Position numbers and translations under genes: made by a program. From Rhodobacter sp. (lineage in GTDB: Bacteria > Pseudomonadota > Alphaproteobacteria > Rhodobacterales > Rhodobacteraceae): 64,000 nt of DNA. Shown here in pieces: positions 1 through 10,498 of this stretch; the first letter of the stretch is position 1; each line of letters starts with the position of its first letter. The stretch spans positions 1,022,501 to 1,086,500 of the forward strand of contig JACKKG010000001.1 in the NCBI GenBank assembly GCA_020637515.1. Direction: 5' to 3'. Below the pieces are notes generated by a model. The model was not told where the DNA came from. It worked only from the letters and a program-made list of their open reading frames with translations, and ran no database searches.

Positions 1-806
<806 letters not shown>

Positions 807-892
807 TCCAGTAACAGCATGACTGTCCTGGTAGACGCTTCACGAAACAAAGACAGTGGCGAAAGCCGCCGATGGGTCCGTTCCTCCTCTGG

Positions 893-1007
893 TTTGGTGG
901 TCATAGCGACGGCTAAACACCCGATCCCTTCCCGAACTCGGCCGTTAAGGGCCGTCACGCCGATGGTACTGCGTCTCAAGACGTGGGAGAGTAGGTCACC
1001 GCCAAAC
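893..1007 (+). rRNA. rrf: 5S ribosomal RNA
   Basis: A 115-nt gene. The terminal helix is TTTGGTGGT at the 5' end against ACCGCCAAA at the 3' end. The loop sequences CCGATCCCTTCCCGAACTCGG and TGGGAGAGTAGGTCACC are standard bacterial 5S. It lies about 86 nt after the 23S gene and is co-transcribed with it. Ends were set by the terminal pairing and may shift by one or two bases. Confidence 0.96.
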
Positions 1008-1073
1008 TTGAAGAGTAACGGACAATCTCTCCCTATCGACGATCAATACAATACCCGAACTGACAACAAATGG

Positions 1074-1150
<77 letters not shown>

Positions 1151-1370
1151 AAATCCTGAAAGATATCAAACGCTTAGACGATGGTATATGGATACCACGG
1201 GCCTTTTGTGCGGTTACATCAACGCCACATCAACACCACGACCGAAAAACCGCATTCGACCGCGTCCGCGAGCAATCGCCGACAGTCGGGGGCTGTTATG
1301 GGCAGTTTTGGGCTGTGTCCGCTTCCCCGTCTACGTCGGCAAAGGCCGCACCCCCCGATCCGCGCGCGAG

Positions 1371-2042
1371 CTACCCTTCAAAAGCCTCGATCAGCTCCGG
1401 GCCTTCCGCATCGACCCGCCCCACCGCCGGGCCAACCTCATGCGACCTCAGCTGCGCGGCGTCGATCTGCATGGCCTCGACCAGCGGCGCGCCTGACAGC
1501 CAGTCGTCATAGAAGGTCGAGGCCAGGATGACCGGCATGCGGTCGTGAAGATGGGCAATCGGTTCCATCGCGGCCCGGGTCATGATCGCGAAGGTGATGC
1601 CTGAGAAATCCTGCAGCGACACGCGCGACCAGAGCCCGGCAAAGCAGAGGCCCGGTTCGTTGCGTTCGGTGGTGATGAAAAAGGGCCGTTTGGCTCCCTT
1701 CGGCCCCTGCCATTCATAGTACCCCTGCGCCGGGATCAGGCAATGCCCGTACCGATAGGCCTCGCGAAAGAAGGGTTTGCTGGCGGCTTCTTCGGAGCGC
1801 GCATTGAACACCAGCGGGGCCTCGGCCAGCGTTTTGCGCCACCAATGCGGCACAAACCCCCAGCGCGCCAGCTCCAGCGACCGATCCGCCCCGGCGTTCA
1901 GAACAAGGGGCGCCAGGCTGGTGGGCGGAATGTTCCAGCGCCGCCGTCGGGGCTCGTCCGGTGGCGGGGGCGCAGCCTTTCCGGTCAGCCAGTCGTGATA
2001 CTGCTGCCAGGTCATGCTTCCGGAGACGTATCGTCCGCACAT
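1371..2042 (-). CDS. SOS response-associated peptidase (SRAP/HMCES/YedK family)
   Basis: A 223-residue SRAP protein. The family crosslinks to abasic sites in single-stranded DNA through Cys2 and shields them from cleavage. It starts Met-Cys-Gly-Arg-Tyr, so Met removal would expose Cys2. The other family active-site residues are readable: Asn in VFNARSE, Glu in GYYEWQ and His in HLHDRMPV. Length and the start at the invariant MCGRY motif fit YedK. It stands alone 220 bp after the initiator tRNA on the opposite strand, and 220 bp separate it from the large helicase gene transcribed towards it. SRAP genes are often core but are also carried on mobile DNA; which applies here is unclear. Confidence 0.93.
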   Translation of the reverse strand: MCGRYVSGSMTWQQYHDWLTGKAAPPPPDEPRRRRWNIPPTSLAPLVLNAGADRSLELARWGFVPHWWRKTLAEAPLVFNARSEEAASKPFFREAYRYGHCLIPAQGYYEWQGPKGAKRPFFITTERNEPGLCFAGLWSRVSLQDFSGITFAIMTRAAMEPIAHLHDRMPVILASTFYDDWLSGAPLVEAMQIDAAQLRSHEVGPAVGRVDAEGPELIEAFEG

Positions 2043-2261
2043 GGGGAGAGTGTACAGGGGGGCAGGGGAAATGGAAGAGGAGTGGGAAAAGTACGGTCGG
2101 GCGAAACGGCCCAGACCCGCAATTCGCCACTCTGCATTACGTCGTAGTGCAGCTTCAGCAAAGCGGCCATTCGCTGCGCGTGCGCAGTGTGCCGGAAGAC
2201 ACGCACCGCCGCGTCCCGAAGCCGCGCCATCCCATCGACCTGGCGTGATCGCCCTCGATGC

Positions 2262-5200
2262 TCATCGGATCTCGAGCACCCGCACTTCCTTGATGTGAGA
2301 GCCAACCTGGTATTCAACCTCGTCGCCCACCTGCGCATCGAGCAGGGCTTGGCCGAGCGGGGTGTGAAGGCCGATCTTGCCGTCGTCTGGCGCGTTCTGG
2401 CCCTCGACGAGGGTGAAGGCGAGCTTCTTTCCGTCGGTCATGCTCTCGACCTTGACCTTGGAGCCCAGTGCGATGGTCGGTTCCGTGGCAACTCGGCTCG
2501 CTGCAGTGAAGAGATCGCTGCCCGCTGGCGGCTCGAACGAAAGGCTCGCCTGTTCCGGCCGCCCTGACGCCGCAGAAGCGGCGGCCCCAGGCCTGGTTTC
2601 GGCCCTAGCTTGCGCAGGCGGCTCTTCGACGTTGGACCTGGTGTCCTCGGCGAGACGGGTCAAAAGCGTCATCGCGTCGAGACGCTCGGAATGCTTCACA
2701 CCGCGGGCCTTGGCGTCAGCGAGCGCATCCTCGATTGCTCTTTTCAGAGCCTCGATCTCGGCGCGCGGATTGCGGAACCAGTCGGTCGACCAGATGCGGT
2801 GCAGCCGCCAGCCGAGACCCTCGAGCACCTCTTGACGCAGCCGGTCACGGTCGCGGCTCGACTTCGAGCTGTGGTAGGCGGCACCGTCGCATTCGACGCC
2901 CAGGATGTAGCCGTAGGGCCAGTCCGGGTGCCGGAGGCCGAGATCGATGCGGAAGCCGGCGACACCTACCTGCGGCACTACCTCGCAGCCGAGGCGCTCG
3001 ATCTGCGCCGCGACATAGTCCTCGAACGGGCTCTCGGTGCCGCCCTGCTGGCCGGCCACATCTGGGATGTGACCCGTCTTCGAGTATTCGAGCCAGGCCC
3101 GGAACATCCGCACGCCAAGAGCCTTGTTGCCATCGACGAGGATGTCGGTCGGCTTCATCGAGGTGAAGGTCACGATCTTCCGCTTCGCGCGGGTGAAAAG
3201 GACGTTCAGCCGGCGATGGCCATGGGCTGAGTTGATGGGGCCGAAACGCTGGAGCACCTTGGCTCCGGGCGCCTCCGGGCCATAGAGCGTTGAAATCATC
3301 ATCACATCCCGCTCGTCGCCCTGGATCGTCTCGATGTTCTTGACGAAAAACTCCTCGAGGGCGTCGTTCTGCTCCTCCCATTTCTCGACGAAAGCCTGGA
3401 CTTTGGGGTTGCGGTCGCGCTCGCGCTCGAACTCCTCGAGGATCAGTTCCTTCTGGTCCGAGTTCATCGTGCAGATGCCGAGCGAGAGCTCGGGCCGGTG
3501 GGTCATGTGATGGACCGCGGCGGCAACGATGGCGCGGGCCTCGATCTCGTTGCGGCGCCCTTTGTAGATGCCAGGCACTTCGACGAGCTCAACCCCGAGA
3601 TCGGGATGGTCCTCCTGCGCGGAGGGGAAGATCGTCAGCTCGCCCTTGTACATCCACTGGTTCGAGAACTGGATCAGCGCCGAGTGCCGCGAACGGTAGT
3701 GCCAGCGCAGCTGACGCACTGGCATGAAGGCGACGTTGGCCATGTCAAGGATGCTCTCGCTATCCTCGCGGAGGTCCTCGTCGGTGTCACTGTCGTCGAG
3801 CACCTTCTGGAAGAAGCTCGTCGGCGGCAGCTGCTTGGTGTCGCCGACGATCACCGACTGGTCGGCCCGGCTGATCGCGCCGATGGCGTTCTCGGGCGTC
3901 ATCTGAGAGGCCTCGTCGATCACCACGAGGTCGAACCGCATGCCTTGGCGCAGGTATTGCGCGACCGCGAGCGGCGACATCATCCAGCAGGGCTTCAACT
4001 CGACGAGGGCGCGGCCGGCGCGGCTCGCCAACTCGCGGATGCTGATGCGGCGCTTCTTCTTGTAGAGCTCGTTGTAGATCAGACTCATGTCGGTGAAGGT
4101 CGACTTCCGCCCGACGTTATTGCCGGCCGGTGGCCGGGCCGACTCCAGGAGTTCCTGCACCACCGCGACGCGGGAGAGCTCAATCATCTCTCGGTCCTTG
4201 GAGCGGATCTCACCGCGGATGCGGTCGAAGTCCTGACCGTCGTAGCCTTGCAGCGCGGGGCCCCATTCCTTGTAGGCGAGGTCTGCCATCGAGCGCGCGA
4301 TCAGTGCGCGGACGATCGGCGCGAGGCGCGCCGGGTCGATGGCCTCGCCCTCGGCCACCGCCCAGTCGATCAACTCGCCGAGCCCCTGCCCCCGCAGGCT
4401 GTCCTCGGCCCGCTTCAGTTGCGCCCGGTCGAGAAGCGATTGCGGGTCGGCCGCGGCCTCTCGTAGGTCGGCCGTGCGCCGGGCCAGTGCCATCGGCGTC
4501 GAAAGGTCGTCGGGAAGCCCGAGATCGGAGGCGAAGGTGCCGACCTGGGTCTCGAGTTTGGCTCGGCGCGCGGCGAAGCTCTCGAACGCCTTGGCCATCT
4601 CGCCCACCCGGCCCGAGCGGATTGCCGCGAGCGCCAGGTCGGCGTCGTCGGTGGCGTCGATCGCTTCGGCAAGGTCGCACTCGACGCCGAGCAGGTCGGT
4701 GCGCGTCATGAGGCCGGAGAAGCGCGCGCCGAGCGCCCCGCGCGCCGGGCTTTCCTCGATCTTGCGGGCAAGCTCGGCCTCTGCCGTCTTCCTGGCCAGG
4801 ATCTCCTCGATCTCGCCCAGAGGCAGGCTCTCCCTGTCGCGGAAGAGCTCGAGGTGGCTTTCCGCCTCGACGATGTAGCGTTTTTCCTTCTCGGCCATTT
4901 CCTCGAGATCGCGGAGCTTCAGCTCGGCCTCGGAGAGGGTCAGCGGCGGGATCTCCTCGAGTTCGGCGAAGGCCAGTACGGGGCCGAGCTCTCCGGTCTC
5001 GAGGTATGCCTTCAGGTCGACGCTGGAGCCGGCGATCTCCTTGCAGATCGCATGGAAGGTTACCACCCGGCCGATCGCCGCCATGTCGGTGTTGAAGCCT
5101 TGGAAGTGCGGCCCGAAGCGCTCTGCGTAGCGCCCGCCATCGTCGAACTCGCGGCGACTGTCGAGCCAGTCGGCATATTCGCGCAGCCGCCGAGCCATGT

Positions 5201-7778
5201 CTGCCTGGCTGTCTTCGCGCCGCCCTCCGAGGATGTTCGCGTAGGTATTGCGTGCCGCCTTGTAGGCAGAGCCCATGCGCCCGAAGAAGCCGGCGCCGTC
5301 GATTATGGCCGCGGCATTCCGAAGCTCGCCCGGGTTGTGGATGCCACCGGCGGAGGGCAACGCCTGCCGGATGCGACCGATCTCGCTGGAGAGGCGGGAG
5401 ATCTGGCTCTCGATCTCAACGGCCATGGCATTGACTGAGACCATCGGGTCGCCGCGGCGGAGGGAGAGGGTATCGGCGGACTGCGCTGCGATCCGCCGTG
5501 AGCCGTCGCGAATTTCCGCGAGGGTCCGGCCCATCGAGGTCCAGCTCTGCGGCAGCCGGGAAGCGGCGGCGAGGATCGAGCGGCCGTCGGTGATCGCTTC
5601 CTCGATCTCGGCGAGCCTTGTGCGGTGCTGTGCGGGGTCGAGACGACGGCCCCGTGCCTTGGCGAACTCTGCGGCGGCCGCAAGGCGCTTGGAGATGTTC
5701 CAGCCCTCGGCATCGCGCAGGCTGTGGCCGAGCTGAGCCATGAGTGTCTGTCTTTCGCTGATCTGGCCGCAGAGATCGCGGGCAGCCCGGCGGGCGGCGG
5801 GATCGGTGAGCGTATCGAGCAGATCCGGATCGACCCGGCCCTCTTCGCGGGCGGCGGACGAGAGCAGGTCGCCGATCTTCTTCATGTCGACCACGAAGGG
5901 GTTCGCCGTCATGAAGACGGCAATCGACGACCCTGCGATGTCTGTCTCGAAACCTTCCAGCGCCTCGGCGATGACGCGCGCCGCTTCGGCATGGTCCTCG
6001 GCGATGTCGTGCGAGGTGATCGGCGCGGTCGAGGCGCGCCAGAGTGCGGGCATCCGCGCGATCCGCCGAAGACGGGTGCCGAAGGCGTCCGCCTCGGAGA
6101 CCAGGGCCTCGACCTCGTTCGCTCCCATCCCGTCGGCGTTCGGAATCGGAAGCCTGCGGATCTCCCGCGGCAGTGCCTCGCGCAGCTCGGCCGTCGCGAT
6201 GGCATGGCCGATGACCTGGTGCACCGTCAGGCCGGTCGAGCCGAGCATTGCCCCCAGCGCGTCGAGGTAGCCCTGGAGGATAGCGCGATCCCTTTCGAGG
6301 GCGCGCTGGCGCGAGTTGAAGCTGAGCCGCCCGGGGCCGGGCGTCCGGCTCATCTCGAGGCGGGCCTCGATGCTCTCGTAGACGGCCTCCGTGGTGCCGC
6401 GCCCGGCCTGGAGCGGAAGGATGAAGTTCCCGAGGCCGGCGGCGTCGAGGCGGTTGCGCACCACATCGAGCGCGGTCAGCTTCTCGGCAACGAAGAGCAC
6501 CTTCTTGCCGTCGGCGAGGGCCGACGCGATCAGGTTGACGATGGTCTGCGACTTGCCCGAGCCCGGCGGGCCCTCGATTGCTAGGTTCTTCTGGTCGGCG
6601 ACATCGACGAGGGCTGAATACTGCGAGGCGTCCGCGTCCATCACCACGTAAGGCACTTTGCTGGCGACCTCGGGATCATCTGTCCCGTAGGTCTCTGCGT
6701 AGGCGCCGTCGCCAACCCCGGTTGTGGCCAGCAGGCGCACCACCGTCTCTTCCTCGGCTACCGGGCGTTTCTCCGGGTCGAGGTCGTGGTACATCGCGAT
6801 CTTCGAGGACGGGAAAATCCCGACACATACCTCGCGGCGCACCTTCCAGTGCCAGCCCGAGGGCGCCGCCTGCTCGATCGTCTCGAAATAGTCCTCGACG
6901 CTGCCGCCTTCATAGTCCGGCAGCGCGAGCTTCTTCTCGTTCAGGAGCTTCAGAGCAAGATTGGTGTTGACCATGACTTGGTCGACACCACGCAGGTAGA
7001 ATTCGGCACCCTGCGGCGACTGCTTCCGTTCGATCCGGATCTCCAGCAGCAACAGCGGCGAGACGAAGCGGTCGTTTTCGTCGGGGCTCTTCCATTCGAG
7101 GATGCCGAAGGCGGCATGCAGCACGTTGACCCCGGTCTCGCGTTCGAAGGACCGGCCTTTCTCGAGAATCGACTTTGCTGATCGTTGCAGGCGGTCCGGC
7201 AAAAGCAGTGTCTGGATGTCGTCGTCTGCGTGCCGCCCGTCATGATGCTCGTCCTCGGGCAGCGGCAGGATGTAGCTCGGCTCAACACCGTGGAGCCGGG
7301 CATGTTCTGCCAGCGAGGGAGCGTCCTTTGTCGGGCGTGGCGGCAGGCCGAGGTCCTCGCGCAGGCGGTCCTTCAAAGACCGCTCGGCCTTCATCAGCTT
7401 TTCTTCCGCCTTGGCGCCGTCGGGGTCGATCCTCTCGACGTCCGCAATGTAGTCCTGATCTTCCTGACGGGCCACGAAGAGCGCGTCTCGGAAGCTGTCT
7501 GTCTGCTCGTCCGGAAGCTCATCCTCAAGCGCCGGCAGGGCCGAGAGTCGCATCTGGCGACCCAGGGAGAGATTGTGACGCAGGATGTCGGGAAGTTCAT
7601 CGACGACCCGGATGAACGAGGTGGAGGCTGGGGTGAACCGGATGTTGATCAACGGGTTCCGGCGGGTCGAGTCGAGGAGCCGAAGCCGCAGTTCCTGGAG
7701 CTTGGCGGCGACAAGTTCGATGTTCTCGTCGGTCAGCAGGGGACTAGACGACTCCTGGTCATTCTGTGAGGGGCTCAT
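2262..7778 (-). CDS. DUF4011-SF1 helicase-PD-(D/E)XK nuclease-GreA-like fusion, candidate defence protein
   Basis: An 1,838-residue multidomain protein. The N-terminus (about 20-330) resembles DUF4011 (LLDSTRRNPLINIRF near 35-48). A superfamily 1 DNA2/UPF1-type helicase follows, with Walker A GPPGSGKS at 403-410, a long helical insertion of about 800 residues, Walker B DEAS at 1288-1291 and later helicase motifs (GDTKQLPP, HYRSRH, ETIQGDERD, NVLFTRAK). A Vsr/MTES_1575-like nuclease occupies about 1590-1710, with D1612 and the E1629-x-D1631 pair. The last 70 residues look like the GreA/GreB C-terminal FKBP-like domain. A GGGAGA ribosome site precedes the start. Large DUF4011-helicase-Vsr proteins are found in phage-defence collections, so immunity is the leading inference. 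Transcription was not assessed and no partner gene is adjacent. Confidence 0.88.
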   Translation of the reverse strand: MSPSQNDQESSSPLLTDENIELVAAKLQELRLRLLDSTRRNPLINIRFTPASTSFIRVVDELPDILRHNLSLGRQMRLSALPALEDELPDEQTDSFRDALFVARQEDQDYIADVERIDPDGAKAEEKLMKAERSLKDRLREDLGLPPRPTKDAPSLAEHARLHGVEPSYILPLPEDEHHDGRHADDDIQTLLLPDRLQRSAKSILEKGRSFERETGVNVLHAAFGILEWKSPDENDRFVSPLLLLEIRIERKQSPQGAEFYLRGVDQVMVNTNLALKLLNEKKLALPDYEGGSVEDYFETIEQAAPSGWHWKVRREVCVGIFPSSKIAMYHDLDPEKRPVAEEETVVRLLATTGVGDGAYAETYGTDDPEVASKVPYVVMDADASQYSALVDVADQKNLAIEGPPGSGKSQTIVNLIASALADGKKVLFVAEKLTALDVVRNRLDAAGLGNFILPLQAGRGTTEAVYESIEARLEMSRTPGPGRLSFNSRQRALERDRAILQGYLDALGAMLGSTGLTVHQVIGHAIATAELREALPREIRRLPIPNADGMGANEVEALVSEADAFGTRLRRIARMPALWRASTAPITSHDIAEDHAEAARVIAEALEGFETDIAGSSIAVFMTANPFVVDMKKIGDLLSSAAREEGRVDPDLLDTLTDPAARRAARDLCGQISERQTLMAQLGHSLRDAEGWNISKRLAAAAEFAKARGRRLDPAQHRTRLAEIEEAITDGRSILAAASRLPQSWTSMGRTLAEIRDGSRRIAAQSADTLSLRRGDPMVSVNAMAVEIESQISRLSSEIGRIRQALPSAGGIHNPGELRNAAAIIDGAGFFGRMGSAYKAARNTYANILGGRREDSQADMARRLREYADWLDSRREFDDGGRYAERFGPHFQGFNTDMAAIGRVVTFHAICKEIAGSSVDLKAYLETGELGPVLAFAELEEIPPLTLSEAELKLRDLEEMAEKEKRYIVEAESHLELFRDRESLPLGEIEEILARKTAEAELARKIEESPARGALGARFSGLMTRTDLLGVECDLAEAIDATDDADLALAAIRSGRVGEMAKAFESFAARRAKLETQVGTFASDLGLPDDLSTPMALARRTADLREAAADPQSLLDRAQLKRAEDSLRGQGLGELIDWAVAEGEAIDPARLAPIVRALIARSMADLAYKEWGPALQGYDGQDFDRIRGEIRSKDREMIELSRVAVVQELLESARPPAGNNVGRKSTFTDMSLIYNELYKKKRRISIRELASRAGRALVELKPCWMMSPLAVAQYLRQGMRFDLVVIDEASQMTPENAIGAISRADQSVIVGDTKQLPPTSFFQKVLDDSDTDEDLREDSESILDMANVAFMPVRQLRWHYRSRHSALIQFSNQWMYKGELTIFPSAQEDHPDLGVELVEVPGIYKGRRNEIEARAIVAAAVHHMTHRPELSLGICTMNSDQKELILEEFERERDRNPKVQAFVEKWEEQNDALEEFFVKNIETIQGDERDVMMISTLYGPEAPGAKVLQRFGPINSAHGHRRLNVLFTRAKRKIVTFTSMKPTDILVDGNKALGVRMFRAWLEYSKTGHIPDVAGQQGGTESPFEDYVAAQIERLGCEVVPQVGVAGFRIDLGLRHPDWPYGYILGVECDGAAYHSSKSSRDRDRLRQEVLEGLGWRLHRIWSTDWFRNPRAEIEALKRAIEDALADAKARGVKHSERLDAMTLLTRLAEDTRSNVEEPPAQARAETRPGAAASAASGRPEQASLSFEPPAGSDLFTAASRVATEPTIALGSKVKVESMTDGKKLAFTLVEGQNAPDDGKIGLHTPLGQALLDAQVGDEVEYQVGSHIKEVRVLEIR

Positions 7779-7859
7779 GAGATCTCCCGGCTGGCGGCCA
7801 CGTGAAGGTCGCGCCCCGGCGCGGCCAAGGCCGAGCCTAGGCGATCAACCGGCGCGGGA

Positions 7860-8058
7860 CAACAATGATGAAACGGAAACAAATGGCCATGAGCCCGTAC
7901 ACGGGGAGTGTCATGAAGTCTGTGTATCTGGCCTGACGCCGAGCAAATCCTCTACGTCACACTCGACAAGGCCGACAACTAAAAATTCACCTATGAAAGC
8001 GGTTCGATTGAAAACCCGCGCATCAACGATGCCATCGTCAAAATTCTGGAAGGCTCTA
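7860..8058. pseudogene. unidentified coding debris cut by the left IS copy
   Basis: About 200 bp between the helicase start and the first IS. The plus strand holds a protein-like reading (AEQILYVTLDKADN, stop near 7983, then FTYESGSIENPRINDAIVKI), which runs into the IS with no start codon of its own. The minus strand is open too (FDDGIVDARVFNRTAFIG). Base composition is more AT-rich than the surroundings. I could not name the family. A fragment left by insertion is the simplest reading. Confidence 0.4.
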
Positions 8059-8889
8059 GGGTCAGGACTCATAGCCAATAGATGACGATAGAGGCGAGCA
8101 TGATGGCTGAGAGGAAGACCTTCGGGCATCGGTCGTATCGGGTTGCCACACGCCGCCAGTCCTTGAGCCTGCCGAACATGATCTCGATGCGGTTACGCCG
8201 TTTGTAGCGGCGCTTGTCGTATTTGACGGGTTTCTTTCGCTGCTTCCGGCCCGGGATGCAGGCGCATATGCCCTTGTCTTTCAACGCATCTCTGAACCAA
8301 TCGGCATCATAGCCGCGATCCCCGAGCAGCCAGTCGACCTGTGGCAGGCTGCTCAACAAGGCCGCCGCGCCGATGTAGTCGCTGACTTGTCCGGCGGTGA
8401 CGAAGAAGCTGATTGGACGCCCTAGGCTGTCGCAGATGGCGTGCAGCTTGGTGCTCATACCGCCCTTGGTGCGGCCAATCAGGCGTCCACGCCCCCCTTT
8501 TTGACGCCCAGACTGGACGCTGTTCGGTGTGCCTTCAGGTAGGTCGCATCGATCATCGCGGTCTTTTCCTCGCCATGAGCTGCCGCCAGGCCGACCATTA
8601 TCCGGGCAAAGATGCCCTTGTCGCTCCACCGCTTCCAACGGTTGTAGAGCGTCTTGTGCGGGCCATATTCCTTCGGCGCATCCCGCCACCGCAAGCCATT
8701 GCGATTGATGAAGACAATCCCGCTCAGCACCCGCCGATCATCGACGCGTGGCTTGCCGTGGGACTTGGGAAAGAAGGGCTCCAGACGCGCCATCTGCGCG
8801 TCGCTCAGCCAGAAGAGATCAGACATGTCACCGCTCGTTTTTCCGGCGGTGAATCATGCCGACAGGCGGAAATCAATGGGTCCTGAGCC
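8059..8889 (-). mobile_element. IS5-family insertion sequence, copy 1
   Basis: An 831-bp element. Terminal inverted repeats are GGGTCAGGACTCAT on the left and GGCTCAGGACCCAT (reverse complement) on the right, 12 of 14 matching. It is flanked by TA on both sides (8057-8058 and 8890-8891), which fits the TA target preference of the IS427-like part of the IS5 family. It carries one transposase in two overlapping reading frames. The element at 9666-10496 has identical ORF products and length, 1,607 bp away in the same orientation, which implies recent duplication. Confidence 0.93.
8069..8826 (-). CDS. IS5-family transposase, two frames joined by -1 frameshift (copy 1)
   Basis: A DDE transposase split into an upstream frame (8479-8826, 115 residues, MSDLFWLSDAQMARLEPFFP) and a downstream frame ending at 8069. 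They overlap at an A5G6 run on the coding strand (plus coordinates 8492-8502). A -1 slip there joins LGVKKG to GRLIGRTKGGMSTKLH and gives a protein of about 250 residues. Catalytic residues are Asp in MIDATYLK (frame 1), Asp in LLGDRGYDADW and Glu in RNRIEIMFGRLK (frame 2). Two-frame organisation is normal for this IS group, so the shift is probably programmed and the copy intact. Confidence 0.9.
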
Positions 8890-9067
8890 TAAGCCCGCGT
8901 TCGTTCAGAGGCGACTGAAATACCGGATTAAATAGGGTGTCCACGTAAGAACGTTGATTTGATGCTCCCTCGAATGTCCGCTCCGCAAAATTGCTGCGGG
9001 AGCAACGCGGCATCGCCGCATGTCTGCTCCCCGCCCTTTGTGAATGCATGTTGGGCCCACGCGCGAC

Positions 9068-9646
9068 TCAGCCGATCTTGGCGCCCCAGAAGGACGTGTG
9101 ATCGGCCGCGAAATACCCGTCCGCGACCCGGAAATACCCCTGCAGCTCGACTGTATCGCCGGCGCTCAGCGGCACCATGGTCTGCAGCCAGAGCGCGGTG
9201 GCGAGGGAGACGTGGCCGCCGCTGATCTCACCCATTGATCCCCGGATTTCCGTGCCGCCGTTCAGCACCAGTCGCCCGCGCATGCGGGCCGTGGTGCTGG
9301 CGTTGACCTTGTAGAGCAGCGTTGCGCCGAACAGATAGGTGCCAGTTGCGGGCGCGGTGAACAGGTTGGTGGCGGCGTCGAACGCGCCCTGATCGTTGGT
9401 GTCGGTCATGTTGAGGCCGATCTTCGTCCAGGTCCCGACGCCGACATAGTTGTCGTAGTTGGTGTAAGCCTTGAAGCGCGGCAGTTGCGGCTGGCCTACT
9501 TTTCCTCCGCCACAGTGGCAGGTTTTTACGCCGCCGTTGACATACGGTCGTTCAACCCGATCGCTTGTCATGCTGACAGCGGAATTACGTTGTAATGAAA
9601 ACGGTTTATCAAGCACTTCATTTGCGAACAGTCGCGAAAGCGCCAT
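9068..9646 (-). CDS. phage tail-fibre/C1q-like receptor-binding domain protein, probable fragment
   Basis: 192 residues from the first Met outside the IS. The C-terminal ~125 residues (FKAYTNYDNYVGVGTWTKIG to the stop) read like the C1q/TNF-like beta-sandwich that ends many alphaproteobacterial phage tail or DUF2793-type proteins; such domains bind host surface sugars. The first ~55 residues are AT-richer, contain CHCGGG and do not resemble the family, so the gene may be a chimera or a 3' remnant of a longer tail gene. No other phage gene is nearby. The reading frame also runs on into the IS, which is accidental. Confidence 0.6.
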   Translation of the reverse strand: MALSRLFANEVLDKPFSLQRNSAVSMTSDRVERPYVNGGVKTCHCGGGKVGQPQLPRFKAYTNYDNYVGVGTWTKIGLNMTDTNDQGAFDAATNLFTAPATGTYLFGATLLYKVNASTTARMRGRLVLNGGTEIRGSMGEISGGHVSLATALWLQTMVPLSAGDTVELQGYFRVADGYFAADHTSFWGAKIG

Positions 9647-9665
9647 AACTGTTGTGGGCCGTTTA

Positions 9666-10496
9666 GGGTCAGGACTCATAGCCAATAGATGACGATAGAG
9701 GCGAGCATGATGGCTGAGAGGAAGACCTTCGGGCATCGGTCGTATCGGGTTGCCACACGCCGCCAGTCCTTGAGCCTGCCGAACATGATCTCGATGCGGT
9801 TACGCCGTTTGTAGCGGCGCTTGTCGTATTTGACGGGTTTCTTTCGCTGCTTCCGGCCCGGGATGCAGGCGCATATGCCCTTGTCTTTCAACGCATCTCT
9901 GAACCAATCGGCATCATAGCCGCGATCCCCGAGCAGCCAGTCGACCTGTGGCAGGCTGCTCAACAAGGCCGCCGCGCCGATGTAGTCGCTGACTTGTCCG
10001 GCGGTGACGAAGAAGCTGATTGGACGCCCTAGGCTGTCGCAGATGGCGTGCAGCTTGGTGCTCATACCGCCCTTGGTGCGGCCAATCAGGCGTCCACGCC
10101 CCCCTTTTTGACGCCCAGACTGGACGCTGTTCGGTGTGCCTTCAGGTAGGTCGCATCGATCATCGCGGTCTTTTCCTCGCCATGAGCTGCCGCCAGGCCG
10201 ACCATTATCCGGGCAAAGATGCCCTTGTCGCTCCACCGCTTCCAACGGTTGTAGAGCGTCTTGTGCGGGCCATATTCCTTCGGCGCATCCCGCCACCGCA
10301 AGCCATTGCGATTGATGAAGACAATCCCGCTCAGCACCCGCCGATCATCGACGCGTGGCTTGCCGTGGGACTTGGGAAAGAAGGGCTCCAGACGCGCCAT
10401 CTGCGCGTCGCTCAGCCAGAAGAGATCAGACATGTCACCGCTCGTTTTTCCGGCGGTGAATCATGCCGACAGGCGGAAATCAATGGGTCCTGAGCC
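9666..10496 (-). mobile_element. IS5-family insertion sequence, copy 2
   Basis: An 831-bp copy of the element at 8059-8889, same orientation and inverted repeats, with flanking TA at 9664-9665 and 10497-10498. Its right end sits inside a LacI-like gene fragment, where the junction creates a TAG stop. Confidence 0.93.
9676..10433 (-). CDS. IS5-family transposase, two frames joined by -1 frameshift (copy 2)
   Basis: The same transposase as copy 1: upstream frame 10086-10433 and downstream frame ending at 9676, joined at the A5G6 run (plus coordinates 10099-10109). The DDE residues are present. The conceptual proteins of both copies are identical, so either copy could supply transposase in trans to the other. 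Confidence 0.9.
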
Positions 10497-10498
10497 TA

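Larger units (their letters stand above)
8059..10496. mobile_element. composite-transposon-like segment bounded by two identical IS copies
   Basis: The two 831-bp IS copies lie in direct orientation and enclose 776 bp (8890-9665) that hold a phage tail-like gene. Each copy has its own TA dinucleotide on both sides. The arrangement could move as a unit or collapse by homologous recombination to a single IS. It may also be two independent insertions; the single-base-resolution ends do not tell these apart. Confidence 0.55.

Noticed and set aside
8413..8886. 157-residue plus-strand frame inside both IS copies
   Set aside because: Antisense to the transposase frames; repeated only because the IS is repeated.
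9647..9736. Longer start of the phage tail-like gene within the IS
   Set aside because: The first ~24 codons would be IS end sequence in a non-coding frame and also appear in front of an unrelated frame at copy 1.
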